Of a DNA stretch of 64,000 nucleotides, positions 38,611 through 51,669 are shown piece by piece. The translations under genes and the position numbers were made by a program. How positions within the stretch are numbered: position 1 is the first letter of the stretch; the number at the start of each line of letters is the position of its first letter. The stretch is from Leuctra nigra (lineage: Eukaryota; Arthropoda; Insecta; Plecoptera; Leuctridae). Location: assembly GCA_934045905.1 (NCBI GenBank), contig OW203767.1:19595073-19659072 (forward strand). The letters are read 5' to 3'. Below the pieces are notes generated by a model. The model was given only the letters and a program-made list of their open reading frames with translations. It did not search any database and was not told the DNA's origin.

Positions 38611-41186
38611 CCAAAGTAACCATTGCTGAAAACCAATGCATTTTACAAAATCTGAAATACTCAAATGTGGTTGGAAGTTATGCTGCAAATAATTTGTATA
38701 GGCGACACAACATATTTTGAATTACATCATTGCACGAAAGAATGAATGGTCTGTCACTAATGTTATGATGGCGGTACAATGGCCGGCTGAGTGAGCAGAG
38801 GGTCAACATGCGTCCCGGGGGGTTGTCACGGGAACAATCTAACTGTCACGGGCGTGACAACTAGCGCCACCCTGCCAGTGGTGGGAAGATCACTCGGACA
38901 CCGGTCTCAAAACATCAGTGTTCAAGGTGGCAGTGTGATCTCACAGCCTTCTGAGCACCTGTCAGTTGGCACTTCAAATAGATGATGGAAGAAAATGATG
39001 TCTTCAGTTCCTGCTTTTCAGTGATTGAGAGTGTAATAATCTGGAATTTTTTGGTGTGGACAATTCACATTTCCTGTTTTGCTGGAAATCTGGGATTTTT
39101 TTTTAAATAAATTTATTTTAATTTGAAATGTTTCCAAAAGAAAAATATTTGTGAATTACAATTCTTCCGCCGTATGCGCGATTATCAAGACGTGGCCAAA
39201 AGTATTTTAATGACTTTTGGATCTTTCTCTTAGAATGATTATGCTGTTTGTTAAAGTTTCTTTTGCAAAATCTTGTATGCTATTGGATTGTTCAAAACCA
39301 ACTATAAGTTATATAAACTGCGTACCTAGTGACAGTTACCTATATTACTGACATATAATTTGACATAATTATAATATTAGGTACCCGATTAAGAAATAGT
39401 CGGGATGTGTTGGGGAAAGATGAGGAGGCGAGGCACATGAAACTTGATCAACATTTTGCAATGATTTGTTTTGAATTACAATGAAAAATACGAAGTTAGT
39501 AAATAAAGTACTTGCAAGACTTGAACCAAGATCTCCCGAACGGAATTCTAGTGTATTCAGCTGGTATTCAATCAGATGGATTGCTATCTTATGTTTTAGG
39601 CATAACTTTTTAATCAGAACTGATTACCAATATAAAGTGCACCTAGTCGAAATGTTGCTAACGCATTATAACATAGAACGCAACATTGAATCGTTCTGAA
39701 AGCTTCACGAAATATTCATTCACAAAAGAATAGTATTCCTAGTTTTATAAATGAAAATGAAATACCAGTACTATTTACAAAATTATGTCGGCCTATGGTT
39801 TCCAAAATTAAGTACCTACACTTGCCACAACTAAAAATGATTGGTGAACGAATTTCAATCACTGCTGGTCATCAATCAAAGCTTGTTATTATCATTGAAA
39901 TGAGAGGTCACCTACTAGAGTGAGACAAGGAGATCGCATGGACTGACTTCTAATGGTGCGATATAACTTTTTTTTTAATCAATCAGATTTATTGAGCTAT
40001 TTTTTTTATTAGATTTATTTTATTTATCAGATTAATTTTTATTTGGCCAAGTACGTAACACACGTCATTTTGGGGAAACAATAGATTACTTGGCACCCGA
40101 CATTTAGTAATGGTCCAACTACTTCAAAGTCTACTTCCCTGACTCCTGTATCTTTCCCTGACCCATCTCTCTAATATGTCATCTCCACCCTTCCCTCTGA
40201 CTGCACGGTGTGATGGTTTCAGATATCAACTATTAGCACGCAGTGACCACAAGTAGGTCCATTGAGTGTGTTCACACCCCACAGCAAGTGACAATGCAAT
40301 CACTGACAATGCAACAGCAACATTTGGCAAGATTCACACGCTGTCGTCTGTGCTGCTTCCCAGCATCACTTGGAAGGATCTTGTGACATTTCCAGCCAAT
40401 CTGCGGCGTGTGGGGGTGTTCATTCAATCACAGACGTGACTGATGTGGGCGCGAGAGACATGTGTAGTCTTTATCAACAACAATAAGCATTTTTGAGGAA
40501 TCTAAATCATTTTATTGATGGCTATCATTTTTAAAAAAAATCCTGTGTTCTACGTATACAAATGAATAATATTAACTTAAAACATTACTTACAATTCTAT
40601 TTTTTTAACAAATTAACTAATTATTTCAATTTTATTTTAAATTTGTAACAAATTGTTTGGACTTTTATTCTATTGCAAGTAAATAATCTAATGTTATTTA
40701 ATTTTAAGATAAAGTTGTTACAAAATCTTATCAGTAATACGTAGATTTGTGAAATAATGTACGATTTTTTTTTATTTTAAAACATAATTTTAAGACAATT
40801 AAATTATTTAATTTAGACACTTTTGACTTTTTAACTTTCAAACGTTTAACAAACTCAAAAAAATTAGTAATAGAACAAATTTGACTAACATATTGTGCAG
40901 ACAGCAAGAAAATAAGTTATCATCCGGCCAGAATTTCATAATAATCCGTAATCATCCAGATTTTTTAAACAACCCCCAGATTTATGAAGCCGACAGAATC
41001 AATGTTCCAATAGAAATGAAATGAATCCGTCAGCTTTCTAAGTTCAACAATTACAGAATTGCCAAGGCGAAAGCTGGTTTGCTTCTCATCAGGTGCGACA
41101 ATTACCTGCCGGATTAATTGATGACATTAGATGAGGAAATGAGTGAAACCCGAGCCGGTAACTGGCTCACACAGTTCCGACAGTCA
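38611..41186. other. Non-coding stretch
   Basis: A GC-rich patch at 38770-38980 and another at 40200-40460 stand out from AT-rich surroundings but have no recognisable protein; they could be conserved regulatory elements. A B-box-like GGTTCAAGTCT (minus strand, near 39525) has no A box. Confidence 0.4.
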
Positions 41187-41200
41187 CCGCGTGGTGGCGC
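41187..41200 (+). promoter_or_regulatory. CTCF-like motif
   Basis: CCGCGTGGTGGCGC matches the CTCF consensus CCGCGNGGNGGC at all twelve positions. It sits in a small GC-rich island (about 41145-41255) that contains CTCTAGCGGCAG soon after, a second weaker match. Confidence 0.4.
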
Positions 41201-41259
41201 ACTCAGCGCGCCGCCTGGCACGCTCTAGCGGCAGATGCCACAACTATACAGGACGCTGA

Positions 41260-42610
41260 CGAGATTTTAGGGATTCTCGTAAATGAGTTACAAAATGTAC
41301 ATTATTCCTAAAGATATTTCCAACTTAAGAACTTCTTTAAATTTAGACGGTCTTTATCAAAATTTTAGCGAGTCCACTTTTATTGAATGTTTCGAAATCA
41401 TCTAATTCAAATCAAGTTAAAATACGAATTTTTAAAAAATCGAGTTTATCAAAAAGATTTTTCTTGAATTAACTTTTTTATATAAATTTTTAAATTTGTA
41501 TAATAAGGATTGTAGGATTTTAACATATTCTATATTGTACAAACAAAAGAAAATATTTTAGAGTACTATACTACATACCTAGTAATTAGTATCGTACATA
41601 CAATTTTAATTTGTGTGAACATAACTTTTTCAGTTGTCATGAAACTGATGAAGTACCTACTGTTAAATCAAATATTGTACTTACCCAGCCCGTCCCAACA
41701 AAATATGTCAGCCAACAAAGACATTTTACAGAAAAATGCGATCTCATTACAGAGAAAAAACACAATTTTATTTCTAATTTCTGTAAAATATTTCACAAAA
41801 TAATAAACCAGATCGCACACAATTCCATCTCCACAAAAATCACGTCCCAACTCATTTTTACCAAAAGTCAACCCCCCACCCCTCCATCTCATTTGTTACT
41901 CAATACCCTCCAGATCACGTAAAGCATCCCTCTCAACATCATCTCGCAATTTAACAAATTGGAACATCGAACAGTATAATATAATATAGTTTTTTTCCAA
42001 GTGTTAAAATCTCTGGATTTGTACAAATTGCTATCGAGTGCCTCGGGGGATGGTTTCAGTTGCAAGAAGAAGGGTAGTAATTGTGTCGAATGTCATCCAC
42101 TAGTAATGAGATCATAGGAACGTGATAAAATGCCGTCAAGTCAAAAGACACGTACTAATTCAAAAACAGAGCGATAGAGTTTGGTAGTTTTCAATCATAG
42201 AGTGATATTGAGGAGGAAATGTTGCAGTGGAAATTGGGGAGTTGAATAACGAATTGTGGGATGTATTTTCAAAACAGTTTAGAACTATTGGTAAACTAGT
42301 CGATGGACAAATTGGGCCGAATTGATTTCTAGATAAACCTTTCCTATTTGTATTGAAATGTCAACTCAAAACGAATGATACATATTTAATTTAGTTACAA
42401 TTATTTAATTTTGTGTCAGTTAAATTACTAAGTAAAGCCTGAAATTCAAAGATTTTGAAAAATCTTCCAAATTCTAATGTTGGCTTTTTAACTTCATTGC
42501 GTTATTGTTTTGTTTTTCATTAATGTCCTCTTGTTTGTTTTTATTTTGTTTAATTATTTATTTATAACATAATTTTGATCCTTATGCATCAAGAAATAAC
42601 ACTGAAAATG
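41260..42610. other. AT-rich non-coding stretch
   Basis: No exon, RNA gene or mobile element end recognised. Confidence 0.5.
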
Positions 42611-42814
42611 TACACTTGGCCAAACTAAAAACGGTAGCTATTCGAAAGGAACTGATTGTATGATATCATCCAATGAAGTCTATGCTAACGCGTCATCTAT
42701 AACTCTAGTAGGTCAGTTCTAATTTACTTATAACAACATAAATCGTTTGTCAAGGAACCTGACCAGCAGCCAATACGTTTCGTTCAAATACAGTTTTTAC
42801 TTTGGCCAAGCGTA
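42611..42814. mobile_element. MITE family M2, copy 2
   Basis: TIRs TACACTTGGCCAAACTAAAA (left) and TACGCTTGGCCAAAGTAAAA (right, inverted), with TA at both outer edges. Internal GACCAGCAGCCAATACGTTT matches copy 1. About 204 bp, no frame. Confidence 0.85.
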
Positions 42815-44618
42815 CTTCCAAGCAGCAATTTTAAAATAAGGATTTGGTAATTCCACATTGCATTTATCTCAAAACAAATGAAATAACTAGTCCTCCTTTT
42901 CCTTGTCGCTGTTCAATTTTCCGCCCGCGTCAAGATTGAAGAGGTCAACTACTTTACCGGCTTATTGGGTGAGATAACAACGTTGCCAGTTTGCTGAACA
43001 TCTCTCTAATTGCTCGCTACAAAGTCACGTGTCAGCTGCAGGGGGGATGATAACAAGACAACGAGATGTGACAACGGTTTTATAACAATTATTATCACAT
43101 CATCCCCCTGCACGCCATCCAGGATGGGGGAGGGGGGGGGGGATCTCGCGCTAGGGACGGGAAATAGTGTCCAATTATAATCATTCGATCATCTTCATCT
43201 TTGTGAGGTGTTGGGTCATATTGTAGAGATGTGGAATCTTTCTTGGGAACATTTTATAGAACAATCCAGGGACCTATTAATCCATACGCATACAGTTTAC
43301 TATTGGATTTGGGGTTTATATTTCAAACGACAGAATGTAAATAACTTTCATGCGCTTATTATAGAGAATTATGCAATTCTTTTGACGATGATTTACGTGA
43401 TATGAGAAAAGCAGTAGGTATAAAACGTACCAATGAGCTGTTTTGAAAATGGTTATTAGACATTATTATTAGAATTAGAAATTAGATTATTTAATGAAAG
43501 ATGAACAAAACATAATTTAGATTGCATGAAATATTTTATTTTCGTGCATGTTTGATATGAATTCTTCAAGTCATTTGATACTTATGTTAATTGTTATACT
43601 CGCCAAAATTTCGAGCATATTTCAGGCATTTTGGGTATAATTTTCAGGCAAATTTGAAAAATAAAAGTATATTATGTATAATTATGGTATGGATTACAAA
43701 TTGATTAATCATGTGTAGAAAATAGTACACTGCATTGATTGATATAAATATAATTATAGATTATTTTTGTTGGATAGAATAGTACGAAAGAATATTAATT
43801 TGATCAGTATGATTAGAAGATTGTTTTGTATCTTATATAAGCTCGTATTTTATATTTGTTGAAAATATGTGTTTTTATAGTGAATGTGTGACATTAGGGG
43901 CTCAATATCCTCTGGTCAGCGTCTCAAATAAGCAGCATGATGATCACAAAAGTGCTGGTATTGTCAAAATGCACCCTTTTATTTCTCGTTGTCGCGTTTC
44001 GCTGTCATCCCCTAACAAAGTTAATCTGTGATGTTAGCTCTCCGGCAAGAAACAATTCGGTCGCCGGGTTCGTGTCAAACTTTGAAATTCGCCTTCTCGC
44101 ACCTCTTCCTCTTCCTCTTCCCTTCTTCATTTCAACCCCTCTTTCTTACACCGTATCTTGCAGTTACGTGAGAGAAATCGTCCCAAGAAGTTTGTTATTT
44201 TTTGCCTTCACTAAAATTCGTATTGAAGGAGAGATTTAGACTAAAACATGAATACACTGTCAAGTAAAAGTAGAATGCTGAGTGAAGAGCAACTCGCTCA
44301 TTGGCTGACAGCTGTCACGTGACCTTACTTGCCTCGCTTCGGATCGAAAAGCAGATAGTAACTTGTGTGTCCCATATTCAAATTAGTTTCTGAGGTGGTA
44401 AAAACTTATAAAATATAATGTATATTTAATTTATAAAAAATGTGTTGAAGCCATAAAACCAGCCACGAGATTAAATCAGAGTATTTTTTTTTCATGAAAT
44501 ACAAGCCCTTTTAAGGGCCAACAAATTCGACCAGGAATCACATTGTATAGGATTCGTCAAAGCATTATTCTGGCTTTGAAAATCGGCCGAGAAATCTTAA
44601 GATGTTTATAAATCATCT
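42815..44618. other. Non-coding stretch
   Basis: Includes a small inverted repeat TGCAGGGGGATGAT (43036-43050 against about 43097-43110, with one extra G on the left) and a G run at 43128-43142. The frame at 43937-44239 is open but unrecognised and probably chance. Confidence 0.45.
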
Positions 44619-44813
44619 CTGAACCTCAGAAGTAGAAGGCCCGATGTCCATTTCAATGATTCTTGAAGTGCCCAATTATTTATTTCCAACCATTACATCA
44701 ATATAACTGTAATTCTTGACTTTGCAATTACAATTGATCTGATTACATTATTCCAAAAGTGTGCAACACAAAATCGAGAAAATGGACATCGGACCTTCTA
44801 CCTCTGACGTAAA
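44619..44813. mobile_element. MITE family M1, copy D
   Basis: Left CTGAACCTCAGAAGTAGAAG then GCCCGATGTCCATT; right (inverted) GTCAGAGGTAGAAGGTCCGA then TGTCCATT. About 195 bp. Confidence 0.8.
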
Positions 44814-45615
44814 AAACTATTTCACTTCTTTACAGTGAGAGAAATTTCAGTTGAATATCAATCCTTAGCATTCATTCTAATAGTTACAGACTCACTTCAA
44901 CGATAGCAATTCTGGAAATAAGACAGTTTTGAATTGATATTTCGTCTAACAAGATGATGGTGTAACATCCTTAAAACTCTGTTCGTATGTTGGTATCAGT
45001 GTAAGTACTGTAATTGGGTTAGTTAAGAACGCCTTCTTTCTCTACGTCTTGAGAGGAAACAAGCTTACTATGTTCTTGATGATTATTTTTACAAATCTGA
45101 GTCGAGGTTTTGATATTTTATACGTTTGAGTGCGGATGTTCAAACAGTAATTAACAGGTGGGTTTTTCTCAAATTACTGTGTAAAGTTGAAGAGGCGCCA
45201 TTAGCAAATCTTCTAGGGAATATGATACCCTTAGGGGATGATTAAAAACAGCATTATTTTCATTGCATCATAATATATTAGATTTCTTCTAGAAGTTTTC
45301 AAATACTGCTTCTGCATTTTGAATGTGTTGTCATTGATATGTAATGTATACGATCCTAAGAAATTGAAATAATAAATAGTATAAAATAACAACTAAAAGC
45401 GAGGTCTAGGAGGTCCTTAATCAATACCCGATTGAATTCCAATAAAAAGGCATGGAACATATATTAAACATTGAGAGTTCCATGTTGAACAAGCGGTCAC
45501 CAGCTTTTGTTCCAAAATGTTAAAAGTTTACTAGTTTTAAACTAAAATAAAGTTTAACAGTGGAGCTATCAAATTAATTTCACTAGAAATTACATTACTT
45601 CAATACTGTCTTGCC
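44814..45615. other. AT-rich non-coding stretch
   Basis: Nothing recognised. Confidence 0.5.
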
Positions 45616-45713
45616 TACGGTCGGGGACAGGCAAAGATGAACTCTCTCTAGCATGGGCCGGCCAATACCTGCCAATGCTAAACAGGGTTCATCTTTGCCT
45701 GTCACCGACCATA
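45616..45713. mobile_element. MITE family M3, copy 1 (about 98 bp)
   Basis: Left TACGGTCGGGGACAGGCAAA, right (inverted) TATGGTCGGTGACAGGCAAA, both followed by GATGAAC. Almost the whole element folds back. The second copy is at 54338-54440. Confidence 0.85.
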
Positions 45714-47780
45714 ACCTCTTGGTCTAACTGAAGTATCATTATTTTCACATGTAGGTACTTCGTAGTTTGAGAACTTGCTGAGTTGTAATTTTTTCTAAAA
45801 ATAATAATAATAATAATGAGTTCTTAATAATAATTCAAATAACTAGAAATAAACAGAAATAGGTAATTAGTAATATTAAACACTAATGCAAAATTATTAT
45901 CATGCAATATTTTACTACTGCATTGAAATTTTACATAAATGGAACAAACTGTTTAGAATAATGCATCTACACGTGTGTGTCTACTGTGTCTATCTGTCTA
46001 ATAATGAATCTTATATCTGTTTAATATCTTTGATGGGAAATTGCATACAATGTTTCCTTATATCTATACCTACATTTGCCTATCATCCAAACCTACCCCT
46101 GAAACTATGCTATCAGGTGTCACGATATAAAACAAGTAATTTAACACATTTTATCTCTACCTCAACTATATTACCTTCAAAGATAATCCGAATCAACGAG
46201 TAAAGAAAACATTCTCTTAACATCATTAAACCGCTCCTTTTCTTTGACATTAACAAGTCTTCAGTCTGTTAGAAGATTCGTTCGCTCCTTAAAAATATAA
46301 GGTGTCGATTTCTCAAAGAAAGATTGTAACTTTTATGCATTGAAATATTAGAACATTGATGAAGTAAAGAGTGGGTTGTTTATGATTACAATGTTTTAGA
46401 ATTTAGATCGCCTCCATTGACATTCATTTGTTTGCAGGAGAGATCACAAAAGTGTCCCAATCTGTCTTTCAAGCGATCTCTGCCAAGAGGTTTTGAATCC
46501 AAAATTGCTGTAAAAAATGTTAATTCAACTTTAAATATGACCACGATACAACCATTTTGAGTTGCATGGTGGTATCAAAAGAATATTTAGTTACAAAAGT
46601 TTAAAACAAAATAGCCTATCGTTCAATAGAAAAGTCAGAGGGGGAAGATACATGAACATCAAGCATGTTCATCATGTTTTCCATGTATCATGTTGGTACA
46701 TGGTCATGTTCATCATGGTTTCACATGAAATTGGTTTAATTTTGTTTCCACACATTAAGCCATGTTTTTTTATGATTCTTAAAAAATATCTTAGAAAATG
46801 TCTTAGAAACAAAAATGTCTTCTATCTTAGAAAATGTTTTAATGGTAATGAAAACATAAAATAATTTATACTACCAATAGATTTCACTGAAGATTATGAA
46901 AACCAATCATGTGAAATTCTGAAAAGCATGATTCATGCTGCTTTGCTTGGAGCAAAGTCTGAAAAAGTACATATTAGAAAACACATTACTACAAATTCAA
47001 GAAATACTGAAATAATTATTCAAAGAATACTTATAGAAATATTGCGTGAATAATATGATAAAAATAGTTAACGAAAGTCTACATTTATTTTCAGATAGTT
47101 ACTAAAACAAAGTTGATAAAATTTTCACATATCCATCCTCTACCTCCCCCCCCCCCCCCTTCCAACCCAACACTTCTGAATCCGCTTCGTAGAGCCTGGT
47201 CTCATCACCCCCCCCCCCCTCCCCCCCCCTCTCCCACATACACACATACAATATACATCACTTCACCGTGCATTTGATGAATAGATGATGAACAAGAGAC
47301 AAAAGAACTGAGATTTCATTGGAAAAGAGTTGCATTATGCTAAAATATACGTCATTGTTAATGTGCAAATCCAGAGATGGGAGTTTTACATTTAAATGCA
47401 ATGTTTTTCGCATTTCCTTGGATATTAAATAGAAAATGTATGAATGCGTCATGTTGCAAGGATTCTCTGCGTTTTACAATTATACAAAAATACTGAAAAT
47501 CCTAGCAAAATAAAATAAGTCGACTAGGAAAGAAATTATAAATGTAAAATACATTACTGTCATCAAGTTATTTGTGTTTGTGTTATTTGTGTTACAAATC
47601 GTCTGAAAGTTTTGGAGTAGTTTAACTAAAATTTGGGCTAAAATAATATAGCTGTTTCAATAATTTTGTTATCTAATTGGCTATACCGCAATTGAATCCA
47701 AAATGTAAGAAATCATAACGTTTATAGCTGGTAGCTCAGACCCAATAATTGCCACCAAAAACCAAATATTGACTTAAATC
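45714..47780. other. Non-coding stretch
   Basis: Contains C runs at 47148-47159 and 47209-47229. The 46560-46860 frame has a tandem-like CATGTTCATCATG composition and is not a recognised protein. Confidence 0.45.
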
Positions 47781-48105
47781 AATTTAAAGTTTTGGGATAT
47801 TTCGTCATGTATTATATATTATACAATTATTTATTTTTGTCAACAGTTTCGATTATAAAATCAAAATCTTCCTCAGGACAAAAACTTATCAAATTTTCAT
47901 CAAAAAGATGAAATTTGATTTAATAAGAATTTAAAATTTGACAAAAACTTATAAAATGTTCATCTTTTTATGACAATTTGACAAGTTTTTGTAGATAATT
48001 TTAATATCAAAATCTTCTTTAGGACAAAAACGTATCAAATTTTCATCAAAACAAAAATAAATAATTTTATATAAATCATGACGAAATATCCCAAAACTTT
48101 GAATT
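47781..48105. mobile_element. Inverted-repeat element with internal direct repeats
   Basis: The outer arms AATTTAAAGTTTTGGGATAT (47781) and its inverted partner ending 48105 run on through TTCGTCATG, and the AT-rich sequence inside the arms continues the inversion imperfectly. Inside, a block with AATCTTCCTCAGGACAAAAA and TATCAAATTTTCATCAAAA occurs twice. No coding potential; probably a MITE. Confidence 0.65.
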
Positions 48106-51100
48106 ATGCTGAATGAATCTTTAAAAACATGTCAAATATTGACTTATTTGACATTATTCCAGGAATCCATTTTACACATTTAGAATTATTGAGTTACCTG
48201 TAACAGTATTAGGTACTGAGAGTAGGTACTTTAAATTTACATACGGGTGAATTTTTGTGTTCGTGTTTTGTATGCCTGAGCAACAGTTACAAACAAGTAG
48301 CATCATTCTGTAGGCACAATAAGATTTAACAGTAAGATTGATTGGCAGCTCAATATTGGACCTATGCATTCCGATAACATTTCGATCAAGTCACATTATC
48401 GAATTATATTTTCATCGCTGAATAAAAACACTCTATTGAAAAGCATTGCCTACCTACTCTATTATATCTTCATACAAAATATACGTTACTTTTCAACCAA
48501 TGGCATAACGCTATTCAAACTCAAGAGTGACTTAGCACCAATAGAAACTCATATCTTGTTTTTTATTTGTCATTTTTCAAGGCGTTTCTATCGGCCTTTT
48601 TTCTTGAGTACTTAAGCCCCATGTTCTATGTGCCCCCCACCCCCCACCCCTCGGTGCCACCCCTGGCATGAAATTATTCACACCTGCCTTGTTGGTACAG
48701 TCTGGTACAAGTTTATAGAACGAGGCTGCTTGAAGTTGAGATTGGAATGGGCATGAGAGTAAGGGGGGCAAATGACCCCCCTCGAACACAGATTTGTTTT
48801 AAAAAAACATGTGCTGATTAGCCTAAATTTATAAACATTACACCGTTTCAAACTAAATATTAGTATTTATTAAATCACGCATCCTTTTAAAAAAACTAAA
48901 AGATGTCAAAAATTCTAACTGTGTGAAAAATCGAAAAAATGCCCTGCTTGCCCTTATAAGTAAACGTTCGCTTGGCAACATTAAACCCCAATTTTTAAGA
49001 ATTTTGTTTTTCTGTCAGCATGTTTTCATATTAACATATTTTAGACATTGCTCCCCCTCCCCCCTGGTTGTCATAATTTTTAACAATATTATCATTTTAA
49101 TTAAATCGTTATTTTTTAAATTTAAATCGTTTGTTATTTCAAACGAAATATTTATTTACAATAATTGTTACACCCCCATTATCACTGATTTCAGTCGCAT
49201 CGGTCTATTGTTGTCAACTGCGAGAGTATCTGCAAGTACGAAGGCGTGGACATTATCGCTTGTTGGAGAGGTTTTTAATTAATGTGAAAATATCGACGAC
49301 TTTCCATGCGAAGGAATAAATATGGCCGCCATGGAAGTCATCAAACCCTCTACCTATATATACAGTAACTACAGAGAAGATGAATTACTGATGGATGTGT
49401 GAAGAACATCAAAAAGGTGACTTCCCATGATTTTTTTAATGTTTGTGAAGAGATGCATTAAAAAGATATTTTAATTGCGGAAACGGGGATTTTGATTGTA
49501 AAATGGTATATTTTTCTAAGATTTTAATAATTGTAAAAATTCGTGTGAAACTTGGAAGCTTTTTAAAATTTGTATAAAATATGCTCTTTGTCAAATGCGA
49601 TGGATAGCTAATAAATTAAGACATGGGTGGATGAAGAAACTTTGTTTAAATTTGTGGATGAAGAAAACCTTAACAAGAAAATAAAGTTTTTGAGGCAAGG
49701 TCAAAGTTTCAATCAACAAAAGCAAACCATTGTCAAACAAACACTTCGTCAATTGACATATTTTGGTTGCGTATGAATTTTTCGGTTTAAAAGGATAGGA
49801 TAGATAGATAATATTATGGTTTATGGCGCTCAACAGCGAGGTTATCAGCGCCAGCCAAGTCATACAACAAGGTGTTGTAATAAAATGTATATAATATATT
49901 GCTAAGCGAAGTCATGTTTTAAAAGATAGTCGTTAAATCAACTAGATTCTACGCTAGTGCGAGTCAATCATGTAAAATATAGTAGTCAGTCTAGATAAAA
50001 TTTGAACTGGTATTGCAGTGAAAACTGAGGTCATATTGAGGATAATACATACCCTTATCATTCATGAGAAAAAATACGATGATTGCAAATGGTTACATAA
50101 CACCTTTATCCATCCACTCGTGTTTTCAATTTCGAGAAGTGATAGATTTTGAGAATATCTTATTTGAACTAAATCAACGAAATAGAAATATGAGATTTAA
50201 TGTTTTTTTATGCGTTTTCAAGAATATCCAACTTCATTGTATACTTTAATTGAAGTTTTATAAATCTTCGTTTCAATTTATTTAAAATTCTAATAAGTTG
50301 GTTCATCTACATTTTAATAATTGATCGACAGGTTTGAGTTTTATCATTTCATCATCACCGATGCATTTAACGACCATATTCGTCACCAGCATACTTAGTT
50401 TATATCAGATAAAAAAAAAACATTTCATTAAGTCCATATCAATTCTTATATCAAGATCAAAACACACATATTCTCACAGCTTGAACAATTTACACAATCA
50501 TTCTGATGGCAATCTTTGCATATCAAACAATATAATTGACACTTCTTTTCATAGAAACATTCTAATGATATTGACACATCAACTGTTTCCTTAGGTTGAC
50601 TGATTTTGATCACATCTTGAAACTTTTAACAATACAACAGTTGGCTACGCTCACAACAAGCCCAGAGCAAATACAATGCCGACTATATGAATTCAGTGAC
50701 AATTATTATAATCTACTTTTTTCAATCTAAGCTATTGTAATTGTGTCATTTCATGTTTTGTCAAAGGTGACAATAATGTCGCAATCCTATTATGAAATAT
50801 GCCCATCTATTTTAAGGTACAGACCTAGAACACAGTGTAAAAATTAAACATTGATGGCAAAATTAAACATTGATAGCCAAACATCAATAGCCACTTGACT
50901 CAATACACACCACGTAAATAAGGAACGGAAGGAAAATTATTAACTCCGTCGTTTTTTAGGGCATATAGATATATTTTATGTCGATTTTCTCTATTTGATT
51001 TCTATACACTTCTATACTAATTTATGCACAATGCGCAAAGTATTTTTATTTTTAAAATAAAGTTTGCCTCTGCCAATTTTTTTGATATCACTAGCTTTCA

Positions 51101-51257
51101 GTGCTGAATTTTTAGATTTCATTTATTTTTTTTTTACTTGAAGAGACTTGGTTGGTATTTTTACACAGTGTGTATGGCGATAATGTCTTACAGTACTAGA
51201 TTTGTTACAAATAGAAAGGGATAAGGAGTGCGTCTTTAGGTCAGTTTTTGTTATTTC
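48106..51257. other. Non-coding stretch 3' of the receptor gene
   Basis: Mostly AT-rich. At about 48625-48665 the minus strand reads CAGGGGTGGCACCGAGGGG, like a hAT-type transposon end, but no second end was found. No exon recognised. Confidence 0.45.
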
Positions 51258-51263
51258 TTTATT
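51258..51263 (-). terminator. Candidate poly(A) signal of the receptor gene
   Basis: AATAAA on the minus strand about 410 bases past the receptor stop codon. Other A-rich hexamers exist nearby, so this is one plausible 3' end. Confidence 0.35.
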
Positions 51264-51669
51264 CACAAAAAGAAGAAGACTTTTTTTAGACATGATTGGC
51301 TATGCCAATTATATTCTAGAAATTCAAAAACCACACAATAAAGAAATGCATCAAGAAGTTACATAAATTAATGTACAATAATCATATTGAAAGTAATAAG
51401 GGGACAAAACCAAAAGACCATAACAAACCAAATGAAAAAGATGACAAACCCAATCATGAACATTTGTTTCAAAATCAAATCGCTTTGCTGGAACCAGAAT
51501 AAAAGTGAAATTAAACTTTCTTCAGAAATCTATTCAAAATAACTAATATGTCGAGTTTTTTTAATACCTACATTTCATTGCGTACTTCAAGTAATGAGGT
51601 TTGTCCGTCACATTGTGTGTTCAACAATGCGCTTGCGTTTGTAAAATACACCGCAATTCATTACTCTTC

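Noticed and set aside
43937..44239. 100-codon plus-strand frame with hydrophobic start
   Set aside because: No recognisable family, pyrimidine-rich low-complexity middle, no splice partners.
46562..46864. 100-codon frame with HHVFHVSCWYMVM
   Set aside because: Derived from short CATGTTCATCATG repetition; no protein features.
48620..48790. hAT-like end CAGGGGTGGCACCGAGGGG
   Set aside because: Only one terminus visible.
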